Shown here one piece after another: positions 11,011 through 22,900 of a DNA stretch of 64,000 nucleotides (position 1 is the stretch's first letter; every line of letters begins with the position of its first letter). Source of the stretch: Macrothele yani (lineage: Eukaryota > Arthropoda > Arachnida > Araneae > Macrothelidae); the NCBI GenBank assembly GCA_039090855.1, contig CM077025.1:99986489-100050488 (forward strand). The letters are read 5' to 3'. Under the pieces are notes generated by a model. The model saw only the letters and a program-made list of their open reading frames with translations. It was not told the DNA's origin and searched no databases. Made by a program: the position numbers and the translations under genes.

Positions 11011-12221
11011 AAATAACGAAGATTAAAACAACAAAACTCACATTCCCCTAAAATTAAGTGGTGGCCAAACCCAAAAACAGCGATAAGAGCACCTGTACTT
11101 AAGTGACTCATAGTGAAGACAGGCAGGAATGTGGAACCAATCATAGACAGCTCTTCGGTCGAACGATGACCACCTCAAAACTGCAAGGCCAAAGCTACAC
11201 AAAGAAGCTTTTTCCAGCTGAAAGCAAACATAAAATATTCGTGGTTATGAATACATGAATTTTATTTTTTCTTCACGCATAAGCAAAATCGTATTTTCGA
11301 TAAATAACGAATTGCTCTATGAATTGAACATTTTAATGGAAATTTCATTTTCAAACTTTGAGTCGTGGTTTTGCGATTCAAATATGAGTTTGCATTGGAA
11401 ACTGCTAATTTTGCATCACAAACTGCGATGCGATACTGCTTATTTCCCCCCAGCAATGAAGACATTTTCATTTTTCTTTTACATAAAGAATGCAACTCAA
11501 ATGAATGCATGCTTGTACAGCTGAGCTGGTTATCTCACAGAATAAGTAAAAACATGACAATACAGGATTTGAGGAAAAGCCAACAAATAGCAAACAAGGA
11601 TGTCATCAAATTACTGGTTATGATGAGCACATTTTTTGATAAAAATTATCCAATTTATTATCCTATATGAATTTTATGGTATAATCAATATTAATTTTAA
11701 AACTGAAGATTTCCCAGTGCACTTTGGATTTCACTTTTAGATATTATATAGGACCAAAAATAAATGCATTCCTACACATTATTAAAGTGGAGATTTGTGC
11801 ACGGAAAAAACTAAGTAATATGTCATATAAGAATGTAGAAAAAATTACAAAACGTAGCATTTATATTTTATACTTTTGAGTTATTTAATTCACTACTCTG
11901 ATTCAGATTCACTTGTTGACTATCAAGAACTCCTATAAAAACACCAACACGATCTCCCATCAATTTCACCATGAGAAAGAAACAAATATGAAAACAGCTG
12001 CCTAGTAATTATAAGTATCCAGCAACTATTTTCATATGTTTCTTCTTTCTGGCAAAGTTCTCACAACAGTGCTGATCAACTGCTGCATCTGAAACCAGCA
12101 ATCTACTACTCAACTCAATTGCAGAACAACCATGATCTGAAACTCTCTTTTTCTCTCTGCAATAAGCTTAACCTTAGTCACACACAGTGAGTTATCTGAT
12201 GAAAAAAAAAAAAAATCAAAT
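11011..12221. other. intronic DNA, no gene seen
   Basis: AT-rich. Short frames on both strands at 11255-11670 have no recognisable domain and overlap each other. Confidence 0.55.
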
Positions 12222-13159
12222 GGATCATTATTCCACATTAAATCAACCAGAAAAAGTTTACTTTGGACCGTCACATTCCAGATTTGCCTGATTTTGGTAT
12301 ATTAGTACTCATGGGTGCACATGGAAAATCCAAGTTTTCGGATTTTTGAAGCAGTTGGTTTTTTAACACACATTTTTGAAAATTGCAAAAAATGCAAAAT
12401 TCCGAAGTGCTTTCATATACAAAAATGTCCACAAACCTGTAACCCTTGGCCATAGAGAGACACCATTTAAGCTCTTTTAAAGGGGGCTTTAATTTGACAT
12501 AGAACACATACTAATTGCAAAGAAACAAAAATTGTTTGACCAATTTTCAAAATCTTAAAAACACTTTTTTTTTTAATATTTAATATATGTTCAAGTGAGA
12601 CATTTCATGAGTTTATCTGCAAAATTTCAAAATGGGATATTTTTATAATTTTTTGAAATTATTGTTACATTAGATTTTAGTAATATACATCAAGAAATTT
12701 TATTTCTGAACAGAATTGTAACTACATAAGATTAGTTTTATATGTTAATTATTTTGCAAAATTTCATTTGTGTTTTACTGGTTAAAAGAAGTTACAGGAC
12801 TGCAAGTTATACCTTACATGAATCCCAACTCAAACTAATAAAAATGACAGTAATTAGTTGTTCATTTTGTAATCTTAAAAACTGAGATTTTCACTTACCA
12901 AACTCGATCATTAATTCTGAAGTATAAAATATTTTCTTGAGCATAAGACTACATGTACACTTTTTTATGGACTTTTAAAAAACAGTCCAAGAACACAAAA
13001 ATACTTACAAAAAATCTTGTTTTGTATAAAAGAGTAGGAAATTCACTTCACTAGTTTATTTAGTCTTTGTGACAAAAGAATTGAAGATCTTGAAGGGTTA
13101 CTGCCAGCACATCTAGAACGCCATATGAATGAGTAAAGAATGCCTAGCAGTTTGACCTG

Positions 13160-13250
13160 TTTAAAAATGATTTGATTCAAAAGCTTAAGGATGAGTTTGT
13201 TGATCAATTTACTTTTAAACAGTGGGTACTTAGTGCCCCTACAGACGGCC
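13160..13250 (+). pseudogene. LT-1 transposase-like fragment, N-terminal side
   Basis: Plus strand reads IQKLKDEFVDQFTFKQWV. This resembles the FKQW segment that I recall lying upstream of the catalytic core in this dispersed gene family. It is short and is cut off by sequence with terminal-repeat character (CCCCTACAGACGGCCATAGC). Confidence 0.4.
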
Positions 13251-13482
13251 ATAGCTGCCAGGAGGGCAGTTGCCCTCCCAGAATGGTCATTCCAGGGGTG
13301 CAAATTAATGCAGAACTAACTGAAAAGGAAAGTTACACCCTTCAGTATTTTCTTCTTAAAGGCTTTAGTCTCATACAGTATTCTATGCAGCTAACCAGGG
13401 TACAGAGTAACATACACTATGAGCTGTGAACATCTTATATCCATGAAGGGAATTTTCCAAAACAGTGGATGGAGGCATAGAA

Positions 13483-13676
13483 AACAATATGCTGATATGC
13501 CTAACCTCCATGGCCTTTCGAAACATGTCATTGAGATGAACAGCTAATTAATCATTTGTGCTTTGTTGCAGAAAGTTCTAACAATATGCTGATATGCCTA
13601 ACCTCCATGGCCTTTCGAAACATGTCATTGAGATGAACAACTAATTAATCATTTGTGCTTTGTTGCAGAAAGTTCT
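13483..13676. repeat. 97-bp tandem duplication, two copies
   Basis: Units 13483-13579 and 13580-13676 differ at a single base (GAACAGCTAA versus GAACAACTAA). Each contains CCATGGCCTTTCGAAACATG. Confidence 0.95.
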
Positions 13677-14283
13677 CTAAGCGTTTGACCTTGAACAGAA
13701 TTTTTCTAAGCCCTAAGCCCAAAGCTTTTTCCTATTGTTACGTTTACTATCCAATACTCATTCATTCTGTGCTGGTTTGTTTTTGGTTCTGCATTTCTGT
13801 GAAGTGTTGTGTAGTCGGCATTCATGTAATGTTTATGCTTTACTTGGTATTAACTACCAGTGGTGCTTGGGTATTTACCTAGTTTTTACATTTTTAATAA
13901 AATTATGTCAAAAACCTAAAGAGTGATTTTTAAATGATCATAATACTTTCCTATAATAGTGGTGTGCAAGAAAGTAAAACCCACGTATTAATTACATGGA
14001 ACACGAAGGTGCATAATTTTGAATTCAAGGGGGGGGGTGTGTGTAATTTCAAGTCTCGTCCTCCCACATGAAAAGCTTGCTACGGTCCTGCCCCTACTAT
14101 AATCAGATCATGACATCAAAGAACCTTTTTGGGTTCTCAAAGCATACCACTCATGCCATTCACTTTGAATACTCAACAAGTGATGACCACAACTTCAGTG
14201 AAAGAAAATTATTAGCCAGGTTTCAAGATGCCAGCTGTTTTTGGGACACAGAAGATTCACTGTTTTGTGCTAAAGTCATAATC

Positions 14284-14627
14284 TGACCTCATTACTAAGC
14301 ACTATTACTTCAGTAACAATGAAACGATCCATGCGGTATGTGAAAGTGCTTCCATTGCAAGCTCTTATTCAAATCTCATTGTTGTATCTTCTAGTCATAT
14401 TACTGCTGAATATGATGCAGCATGGTGGGAGGCATGTGTTCTTGTCAGACACGATATGGTTGCCAAATGGAAAATCAGCTTGTCTCCACTCAAGAGGACC
14501 ATCACCATTCATCTTTCGTGATGGTTCAGGTATCCAAGATATTCCAGCTGATACTGTGCTAACTCATGTGAACATTGTTACTCCAACAGAATGTGTTTAC
14601 ATGTTAAATAAAAGTAACCCTACATGA
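14284..14627 (+). pseudogene. LT-1 transposase-like fragment, C-terminal domain
   Basis: Reading from 14284 gives YDAAWWEACVLVRHD, then a one-base shift into a frame with GPSPFIFRDGSGIQDIPADTV and a Tyr-Met-Leu ending. This corresponds to the C-terminal domain of the second copy (YDDNWWMGQI ... MHPHGPGRGF), a small SH3-like module with paired Trp and an HPxGPS signature. It is well diverged and frame-broken. The stretch upstream, 14093-14283, may belong to the same gene but is not clear. Confidence 0.55.
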
Positions 14628-14841
14628 TCATCAATTATTTTGTAACAAATATTTAAACTAATCATGTGAATTTTATACTCATTTGTACATAAACAAGACT
14701 TTTTGTAAATATTTCTACCTATTTTCTTGGGCTGTTTTTTAAAAGTGCCAAAATTCTGAACAGAAATGAAATGTTGAGCATTTCATTCTTGGTGCATATA
14801 ACTAAAACCTAATGTTCAGCATTTTGTTCTTGGTATACGAA

Positions 14842-15690
14842 GTAGGATCCAAAAGTTCAGGGACTTGGCAAGTTCCTTACCTTGTATACTTTAAAACACA
14901 GATGCACAACCACCTTCAAAATAATCCCCTTGGGCGACGATGCATTTTTGCCACTGCTCGTAAAGCTCCTGGAAGCATTGCTGAAAGCCATGTTTTGCAA
15001 CCCCTCAAAATGCCTACTGCACTGCTGTTTTTACCTCATTTGGTGACACAAAACGATGTCCCTGCAGATTTTTTCATCAGTGGAAAGAGGTAAAAAATCG
15101 CAAGGGGGCTAAGTCGGGTGAATGTGGAAGCACATTAGTACGATTTCTGGCAAGAAACTCCGTGACCAGTAGGGACCGATGTGCAGGCATGTTTTCCACT
15201 TCACCACATCTCTGGCCATTTACAATGGACTGACTCTCATAAGTGACGTAAAATGTCACCTCCAGCATGACTTTCCCTTTGCTGTAATCCTGCCTGAATT
15301 TTTTATTGTGGTGAAGATGGTGATTTTCATGTTGAAGAAGCACGCTTTGGCTGAATACCAAACAAGTAGCACCACGTTTCATCACCTGTGACGATGTTAT
15401 CCAAAAACGTAGGATGGCTATCGGCTTTGTCGATTAATTCGCCTGATATTTGCATCTCTTCATCCTTTTGTTCAAAAGTCCTGTTTCTCACAATGCAGAA
15501 GACAGATGACTAACCACAGCTGCAAACGTCTGTGAGCGCATTCCAATCACTTTTCATGGGCCAAACCATTCTGACTACGAAGGGAAGGGATGTATTTCAG
15601 ACGCCGTAACTTTAACTACACGCTTGCGTTGTCATGGGTAGGCACTGTCTCCAAACTTATGGGTCCTACTCCGTATATCACTAAAATAGA
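14842..15690 (-). mobile_element. mariner element, degraded
   Basis: A terminal sequence GGATCCAAAAGTTCAGGGACT at the low-coordinate end resembles mariner termini. The minus-strand transposase relic runs from about 15490 to 14925. It lies within the right half of LT-1. Confidence 0.7.
14925..15490 (-). pseudogene. mariner transposase relic
   Basis: Minus strand contains, in order, a first-catalytic-region piece DETWCYLFGIQPKRA (about 15385-15345), the motif PHSPDLAP (about 15150-15125; usually YSPDLAPxDF) and the C-terminal GFQQCFQELYEQWQKCIVAQ (about 14995-14930). These are typical of DD34D mariner transposases. The pieces are in different frames and the N-terminal half beyond 15500 is not recognisable, so this is a dead copy. 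Confidence 0.8.
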
Positions 15691-16019
15691 ATGTAACACC
15701 CCCCCCCCTCCCCCAAGTGAAATATCCCATTCTGAAATTTTACAGATAAACTCATGAAATGTCTCACTTAAACATAAATTTTCTTCAAAAAAAAAGTGTT
15801 TTGGGGATTTTTAAAAACCAAAATATTGAAAATTGGTCAAATAATTATTTTTGTTCATAAGCAGTATGTGCTGCATATAAAATTAAAGTCCTATAAAAGA
15901 GCATTAAAATACACGTTAGATGATCTCTTCACGACAAACAGTCAAATATTCTCGAAAATGAGATATTTCGGGTGAATATATCCATTCAACCCTCCATATA
16001 ACAAGAAACTAACAGCTTA

Positions 16020-16950
16020 AAAATAATATAAAAGAAATAGGATGCTTACTGACGACACATTTCATGCATTTCATTTAGTTTTTTATGCCTCAAATTTCCA
16101 GCAGGAACAATAAGCTCACAAATATCCCATGGGTTACCAAGAAAACAATTAAAATTCAGTAAAAACACACATTAAAACTTCAAATTTCCTCAACCATACA
16201 AAGAATGTACAAATTAATGGCAAAAATAAACACACTACAAAGCACTGAAAACTTGCAAACCTCTCCACTAGATGGTGCCAGGTTTGAGAAATGATCTTAA
16301 AACTCTTTGTATGTTCAGCCATGATAGTTCTTCTGTCACTCTAATGTGGGCAGCCCAGCTGCTTTGGGATACCTTACTTCTCGATGATGCCTATGCTGAT
16401 AAGTGAAAACATATTTGAAGCTTTAGCTGTCTCTGAATGACTGTTTGATATGCTGTAATTTTAAGGGTTTTTAACTACCATTTTTAGCCTTAAAAATTTT
16501 TGAGTTGTAAATGGGCTTGCTTATAATTTTCGTTTTGTAAGAATTCAGTGTAGTGCACCCTTATTCTTACAAAACGAAAATTATAAATTATTATATATAT
16601 TATAATATATTATAATTATTATATATGTTATAATATATTATTGGTCTTTTGAAATGTTTGTGTCAAAAGGTTTGCATGTTTTCGATGCCTTATTGTGTTT
16701 ATTGTTCCTATTAATGTAACTTGTACATTCTTTGCATGGTTGAGGAAATGTGAAGTTTTGGTGGGTGTTTTAACTGAATTTTAATTGTTTCCTAGGTAAA
16801 CCTTGGGATATTTGTAAACATACTGTTCTTGCTGGGAATTTGATGCACAAAAAACTAAAAACCACGTGCATGAAATGCCCTTCTGAAGCAGCAACAGACA
16901 ACATGAAATGTGCAATTGGTAAGCTTCCTCTTTCTTTGATGTTACATATT
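16020..16950. mobile_element. foldback element with central hairpin
   Basis: Imperfect inverted arms of about 240-280 bp (roughly 16020-16262 and 16670-16950) share, for example, CCTCAACCATACAAAGAATGTACA and its complement, and the TTACCAAGAAAACAATTAAAATTCAGT block. Near the middle is an exact 23-bp hairpin (16522-16544 and 16563-16585), followed by AT-rich palindromic DNA to 16645. It interrupts the right arm of LT-1. No coding capacity. Confidence 0.7.
16522..16585. repeat. exact 23-bp inverted repeat
   Basis: TATAATTTTCGTTTTGTAAGAAT and its reverse complement around an 18-nt loop, followed by dense TATA palindromes. Confidence 0.9.
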
Positions 16951-17157
16951 TATGGGCATTTTTGTACATCACAGTACACCCAACTTTTGTGATTTTTGCA
17001 ATTTTCAAAAATGTGTATTAAAAAAAATGACTACAGATTCAAAAACTCTGGAAAACTTGGATTTCCCACGTGCTCTATAGGTACTACTATTTACCAAAAA
17101 ATTAAGTATATCTAGGAATCAAGCTTTAGATCCTGGTTGATTTGACACGGAATGACC

Positions 17158-17537
17158 AAACTACAAAATCTGAAAGAGAAGATATGTTGACAAATGCACG
17201 CACAGCAGAATAATGGTGGCAAGGAAATCAGAAAATATAAGTGTTAGTCACAGCTCTCCAGTGCAAAAATAATTTTTCCAATTCATCTTCCAGAAGAAGA
17301 GATATTATATTAAAAACAGCAATGTACTAATCAACTTCATTATTAACATAAATATTAATTAATGTCAGTTTATGGAAAAACTGCATCAAGAAAATTCAAA
17401 ATGAATGGACCAGCATTTCCATTTTGATCACTACCTCATGAAAAATCTGTACTTTAGTCTGACAGAAGGTATGGCGATATTTAATCCACATACATAAATG
17501 ATGCTTCCAGCATGTCATTTTTTGATATACATTCATA
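17158..17537. other. no feature seen
   Basis: AT-rich single-copy-looking sequence between LT-1 and the Tc1 relic. Confidence 0.5.
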
Positions 17538-18010
17538 CACTATGTGGACAAAAGTGACTGGACACCCCCACGCACGCAAAATGGTGTATTCCTGCAGCAG
17601 ACATATGATCAATAAAATATAAAAACAGCAACAGAAGTACGCTCAGATCAATCGCTGATAAAATGGCTAGCAGGAGAGAGATCTCCGAGTTTGTAAAGGG
17701 CGTTCTAATAGGCTGCTCAGTTGGAAGTATGAGCATAAGAAGCATTGCTGATGTCAGACAGGTCACTAAATCAACTGTGGCATTTGTCATCAACAAGTGG
17801 AAGAAGACGAGACATTTCAGGAATTCACCTCGCCCTAGAAGACCCACATAACTGCAACCCAGGGACGGGAGGGTGCTGCAGAGGAAGATCTGGAAAACCA
17901 GGTCCCAACCAATGCACGTCATAGCAATAGCATGCGTTCGAGATTGCCTCAGATGTTATGGGTCTTCACCAAGATTCTTCAAAGAGAGGCCCATCCACTT
18001 CACAAAGATT
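17538..18010 (+). mobile_element. Tc1-like element, 5' part only
   Basis: A TA dinucleotide precedes the terminus CACTATGTGGACAAAAGTGACTGGACACCCC, a typical Tc1-family end. Only the 5' end and the N-terminal third of the transposase are present. Confidence 0.75.
17663..18010 (+). pseudogene. Tc1 transposase, N-terminal HTH region
   Basis: Starts MASRREISEFVKGVLIG, followed by SIRSIADVRQVTKSTVAFVI and a KW..K basic segment ending NSPRPRRPT. This is the paired-type helix-turn-helix and GRPR-like region of Tc1 transposases. A stop follows. A further stretch (KTRSQPMHVIAIA) in a neighbouring frame matches the second helix-turn-helix. The DDE core is absent. Confidence 0.75.
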
Positions 18011-18568
18011 GCAGTTTGCTGGTACTGTAAGAATACTGGGTTTATATGAGGGTATGAGAATGAAGATGCAGGTCTAGCAGGTTGTGAAAATGAAACCTTC
18101 ACTTTCTATTTTGCATTTCTTGCCCATAAGAAAAGTACACCAGGCCCTACTGAAGCAGTTGTGATGTGATTTTTCAAAGAACTATTCATTTGTTCTAAAA
18201 GATGAAGCCCAGTCTTTTCACTCTAACAACTCAATTGCAACCATTCATCTATTTTTGTCTGAGTAAGTACACTGACGAACTGAAAATTAAGTTCTTTGTT
18301 TTTATATCAGACTGTCTAAAGCATGACACAATTCTACTGCATATATATAATTTGAATCACCTATTTCAATCAACAACAAGGACCCTGCCAATATGAAATA
18401 GTGATCGGTATACACAGTTTTAATAAATAGAATTTAGAACATGAAATGTTTGCCAACTTCTGTTACTCGCATCATAGTTAGGCTTTGTGTTCAATGGTGG
18501 AATTATAACAATGTTCCACATAAAAGTTAAAACACCTAAAGGTACAATGGAAACGCTTCAATTGTACT
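18011..18568. other. no feature seen
   Basis: AT-rich; short frames without domain signals. Confidence 0.5.
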
Positions 18569-18798
18569 AAATCCATGTTGTTTTCCCTGATTCAAATGGT
18601 AAGCAGTGTGAATAAAAAATGAAGGCAAACAAGAACGATAAGGATAAAAGTTGAGAAAATGAAGTAGACAAACTATGATAAAACAAAGTTAAAATCCCAA
18701 GGTTTGTAAAACATATTAACAAATCTTAAAAACTCAGAACAAACATCACCTCCTTCCCCCACAATTGCCAAATGCATTTCAGCATGTAGGCCTGAGCC

Positions 18799-19973
18799 TA
18801 AAGGTGCAAACTGGAATTTTAGCTAAGTGGCCAGTGGCTGGTAAATCCAAAAAGTTAGTGGCAAAAAAAAAAAAAAAAAAAAAAACTGGCTGGCTGGCAA
18901 GTTAACAAATCTTAGTGGCCAAAAAGAAGTCTCCAGCATAAAAAAAAAGGGTAGGGGGTGGGAGGATTAATAGGAACTTTAATGTAACTGCTATTATTTA
19001 CATGGATGGCTTTATCTGAACATAAAAGAAGCCACTCACTGCATGAAATAAAAACTATTTTGTAAATCTTTTTTCCCTCTGGGTTTGCTCATTCCCAAAA
19101 CATCGACAGTATCAGTGGAAATTTGCCATGTATCAGTGAAAACCTTGATGTTTTTGCTAACAAGCCGATGAATTCGTACTTTTCCATCTGCAGCAGTAAA
19201 TGAATGGGCACATCGGTGAGTAAAATCGCTGCTCAATATAACGGTGATTACTCACCAATTCAAATCGAGTAACCAATAATATCTGTTAAAACGCTTGATG
19301 TATCAGTAGAAACCTCGATGTTTTTTTGATGTATCGGTTCCTGTAGCATTGAGGAAAAGAACTTGATTTTGCTGATGAAACATCGACCAAAACAAACAAT
19401 TCACGACATAAAAATACATATTTCCTTCCTCTTTAGAAGAATGCAATAAAAAAATTCATTTACTTTACGCACAAAATATTCTTTACTAGTTTCAAACATC
19501 GGTAATGAAACCTTGACAGGTTTTTTTATGTATCCGCTTCTGAAACCTTGAAGTTTAAGCCCTTTTAGTGCTACATGTAATGTGTGTGTATATGTCAGAA
19601 ATGCTACACCATTTTCTTAGAAATTGCTAGCTTCAAGAAAAAATGCTGTACTTTCCATAAATTTTAATATTTTGAGCCAAAATTTCCCCCTGAACTTCAT
19701 AAAAGTTTTCTTAACATTTCTATAAATGTAATATACACTATATAGACAAAAGTCACCGGACACCCCTTCAAAAGCAAATGAACGTATCCACTGCGTTGTT
19801 ATGATGTGCAGTACAGCTGCAAACAGTATAAAAACAAGCCTGCAGTTGACTGCAATCATATTGCACTGTGAGGTTGAGTGAAACAAATGGCCAAATTGGC
19901 GACCACTAAAGTAAATTTAATTGCCAAAGTTGCCAGTTAATCGCCATCTGGCGAGTGCTAATTATCACCTATA
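18799..19973. mobile_element. non-autonomous hAT inserted in a foldback arm
   Basis: Left end TAAAGGTGCAAACTGGAATTTTAGC; right end, inverted, TATAGGTGATAATTAGCAC. The flanks CCTGAGCC (18791-18798) and CCTGACCC (19974-19981) form an 8-bp target duplication with one mismatch. Interior sequence has recurrent CGATG/GTATCAG blocks also seen at about 21880-22070 in inverse orientation. No transposase. Confidence 0.7.
19736..19875 (+). mobile_element. Tc1-like 5' end fragment
   Basis: TA followed by CACTATATAGACAAAAGTCACCGGACACCCC, close to the terminus at 17538. About 140 bp of the element's 5' non-coding region remain. Confidence 0.65.
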
Positions 19974-20904
19974 CCTGACCCATCTTCTCTCTCTCTTAGT
20001 GGTCTTTGAACTGTCAGCAACTTGTGCTTGCCTATTGCCACACCAGTTCAACTGCACTAGATCTGACTTCTACATATGGAGATACCTTATACAAGAAGAA
20101 ATTAAACAACGAAATACGGAAGGGGGGGGGCAATGGGTACAACATGGAGAGAAGTTAAAAAATTGACCACCAGATGGCACACAAGTTGAATACCATAATG
20201 CGGTTAACAAGGACAAAAGCATCTATGTAGAAGTCAGATAATTCAGTTGGACTGATGTAGCGATAGCCAAGCACAAGTTGCTAACGGTTCAAAGACCACT
20301 GAAGATGGAATGGGCCCTATGTGCTGAAATGCATTTGGCAATTGCGGGGGAAGGAGGTGGCGTTCCTTCTAAGTTTTTTTACATTTGTCAATTCATTTTA
20401 TGAACCTTAGGATTTTAACTTAATTTTAGTACAGTTTCTGTACTTCATTTTTTCAACTTTTATCCTTATCATTCTTGTTTGCCTTTGTTTTTTATTCATA
20501 CTGCTTACCATTTGAATCAGTGAAAACAACATGGGTGAAGCCTTAGCATTCATTTAGCAATGAGGTCAAGTTGGCATTTCACCAGGTGAGCTTCATTTCA
20601 GTTGTACCTTCAACTGTTTTAACTTTTATTTGGAGCATCATTATAATTCCTCCATTGAGCACAAAGCTAACTATGATGCAAGTAACAGAAGTTGATGAAA
20701 CATTTTCATGTTCTGAATTATATTCTACTACATGCTTTCCACAGAAAACTTCTACCATTTTTGAAAGAAGCATTGTTTCTATATGTGTCAAAGATTTACT
20801 ATTTTTTTTATGGGTGAGCAGCCCAGCACAAAAATAGGTAAAAAACTCTGCCAATTTGTATAACTACACCACTCACTGCCCACCCACAGCAAAGGGGTAT
20901 TTAG

Positions 20905-21398
20905 TTGATGGCACTGTCAAGAGAACTAGCAGCTGAAACAAATCTACAGAAAAGTTTTTCAGATCAGATAGTGACACCTACACAGTTATTTGATAGGAGT
21001 AAGGAGAACATCCCTGCCATTACCTTTTCTTATATGACTAATGATGAGTATCTTGAGGAGGTGAAACTTTTGGAAGAAAGATTTAATGAAGCAGGAGGTA
21101 TTCCAGAAATGCAGAAGTTGCACGATTTTCTCCCACTATCGACAGCAAAAGTTAAAACTACAAAGTTTTCAGCTTCTAAACTACCAAAATGTTTAATAAT
21201 AAAGTTCAACAATTTGTCATGTATGTCCCTACAGCACTTATTTCATATCTAGTAGTACCTGTTACAGTAGCTACTTCTGAAAAAACATTCAGCAAGCTAT
21301 TGAAAACAATAAAAAACGAGAAGGATGACACTGAATTTTCGTATATAGTGTGGAACAAGTATTCTCATAATACGTGGAAAATATGTCATGCTAATTAA
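20905..21398 (+). pseudogene. hAT transposase C-terminal relic
   Basis: The frame at 21189-21398 contains TALISYLVVPVTVATSEKTFSKL, the core of the hAT dimerisation domain (usually ...LPVTVASCERSFSKLKLIK). The frame at 20905-21252 (with LLEERFNEAGGIPEMQKL) covers the upstream part, one frame off. The downstream conserved LAxLSIE segment is lost. Orientation is plus. No ends of this element were identified. Confidence 0.7.
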
Positions 21399-21610
21399 CA
21401 CATCAGTCAGACATCTCTGAATTGACTGTATTTTTACTGTTCTTAGGTAATATCAATCACTCAGAAAACTTGAAAATTTCATTGCGCTGGAGCGGGAATC
21501 GAACCTGCATCTCCCGATTACCGTTCAAGCATGATAACCGTTACACCACCCAGGACAAAGAAGTCCCAAGTATCTGAGTATTAAGAGCATCAGAATAATT
21601 TACGACCACA
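21394..21610 (-). repeat. repeat with tRNA-like core (copy 1)
   Basis: Minus strand contains GGTGGTGTAACGGTTATCA (box A-like) and GCAGGTTCGATTCCCGC (box B and T arm). The acceptor ends do not pair well, so this is a tRNA-derived SINE-type repeat and not a tRNA gene. The same ~235-bp unit lies in the other orientation at about 41872-42104, covering sequence on both sides of the tRNA-like part. Confidence 0.7.
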
Positions 21611-21649
21611 TTCTTAATCGAAGCAAACATGCTTGCTTCGATTAAGAAT
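21610..21649. repeat. 17-bp perfect hairpin
   Basis: ATTCTTAATCGAAGCAA, loop ACATGC, then the exact complement. It caps the end of the tRNA-cored repeat; the other copy has only one arm (TTTGATTAAGAATGCGG). Confidence 0.9.
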
Positions 21650-22900
21650 TTAATTATTAACACTTATGACCAATGGTTTCATGACCAATGTTTGAAACTG
21701 CAATAGCGCAATCAACTCGAAAATTTTCTGCGATAAGTAAATGAATGTCGTTTTCGTATTCTTATACTGAGAAAGGGAATATCACCTTTCTATGTTTCGA
21801 ATAATCAATTTTTTTGCCATTTTTGTGTGATGTTTCATCGCCGAAAATAGTTTTTATCCTCGATGTTATTGGAGCCAATGCATCAAGGTTTACGATACAT
21901 CGAGCACTTTAACAAATATTATGGTTACTCGATGTTGAATTAGTGAGCTATCACCGCTATATTGAACGGCAATTTATTCATCGATGTGCCAATAACTGCT
22001 GCAGATGTGAAAGATGCAAATTTTTTGGTTCTTTAGCAAAACATCGTGGTTTTTGCTGATACATCAAAAATTTCCCCGTATTACGGATGCGTGAATGCTT
22101 CAGGAATGAATATCCACCGATATGCCCATCCCCACTCTGAGTTAGGCCTAGAAACACACGCGGGGAAGAAACGCTTCCTTCCACAATGCTTTTGGGATCC
22201 TTTCAGCAGCTTTGCATCAGCTGTTGCTACGCAGCCCAGGGAAGAGGCTCTCATTGGCTCGCTGGGCTGCTGGTGATGACGCAGTGATTGATATGCCTCC
22301 ACCAGAGACCGTTTTACTGAAAACATTTCATGGCGAAAAAAAAAGCACAGTTAAATACAATACTCAGAATGGCTCTCACACTGAAATATTTTTAAGATAA
22401 CATTTTACTGAAATTGAAGACACCATCACAGTTCAAATTATTTTTGTGAAGATACTGTTTGAGTTAAAAAATATTTTTGCGAAGATACCGCCAAACAGCA
22501 TCAAATGCCGAACAGGAAAATAATTTATTATTTTTACTGCTCGCCAACAATAAATTTCTTGTCACCATTGGCGACTGGGCGACTGCACATTTTGCGCCCT
22601 GTTACGAGTATGAAGTATAGAAGGTCTTGTGTATGTTGTGTGATGGATGTCAGTGAAGCTTGTGTTGTGTGTCAAGATCGCTGTAAATGGAGAAGTTTGA
22701 TACAGCAACAGTAAGTAAATAATTAGTTAAAAATTCATCTGGTGGTTTGTATTTCTTCATGGAGCTAACCTCTGAATCTCAGGGAACAGCTGAGTGATAT
22801 GTATTTATGTGCCAGTTAAATGTTTATTTGGCAGATGGCCTTTCTTTGAATTGAAGAGCTAACCTCTGAATCTCAGAGAACAGCTTAATGATATTGTTTT
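21650..22900. other. transposon-derived non-coding DNA
   Basis: CGATG-rich sequence at about 21800-22070 is an inverted relative of 19050-19330. A likely hAT terminus, inverted CAGGGCGCAAAATGTGCAGTCGCC, ends at about 22604. Two direct repeats of AGCTAACCTCTGAATCTCAG occur at about 22763 and 22857. No partner terminus or gene was found. Confidence 0.5.

Larger units (their letters stand above)
12222..17157 (+). mobile_element. long-TIR DNA transposon, first copy (LT-1), with nested insertions
   Basis: Left arm 12222-12660 is matched in inverted orientation by two blocks, 15718-15905 and 16985-17157. Outer ends read GGATCATTATTCCACATTAAATC and, inverted, GGTCATTCCGTGTCAAATC. The flanks AAAT and AAAC suggest a 4-bp target duplication. 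Between the arms are broken pieces of the transposase-like gene also found in the element at 45841-48783. A mariner (about 14842-15690) and a foldback element (about 16020-16950) sit inside. A 4-bp duplication would suit the Sola superfamily, but that is tentative. Confidence 0.6.
18569..20540. mobile_element. foldback (long inverted repeat) element split by a hAT
   Basis: Outer left arm 18569-18798 matches inverted 20320-20540. The inner arm 19974-20100 matches inverted 20200-20320. The two halves of the left arm are continuous only if 18799-19973 is removed. Shared blocks include GATTCAAATGGTAAGCAGT and CAATTGCCAAATGCATTTCAGCA. No gene inside. Confidence 0.75.

Noticed and set aside
12870..12930. 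Small host exon with a GTAAGT donor on the minus strand
   Set aside because: Would be only about 18 nt with a weak acceptor, inside a transposon arm.
21490..21565. tRNA gene on the minus strand
   Set aside because: Box A and box B are clear but acceptor strands do not pair, and the same unit with non-tRNA flanks recurs at 41.9 kb; it is a tRNA-derived repeat.
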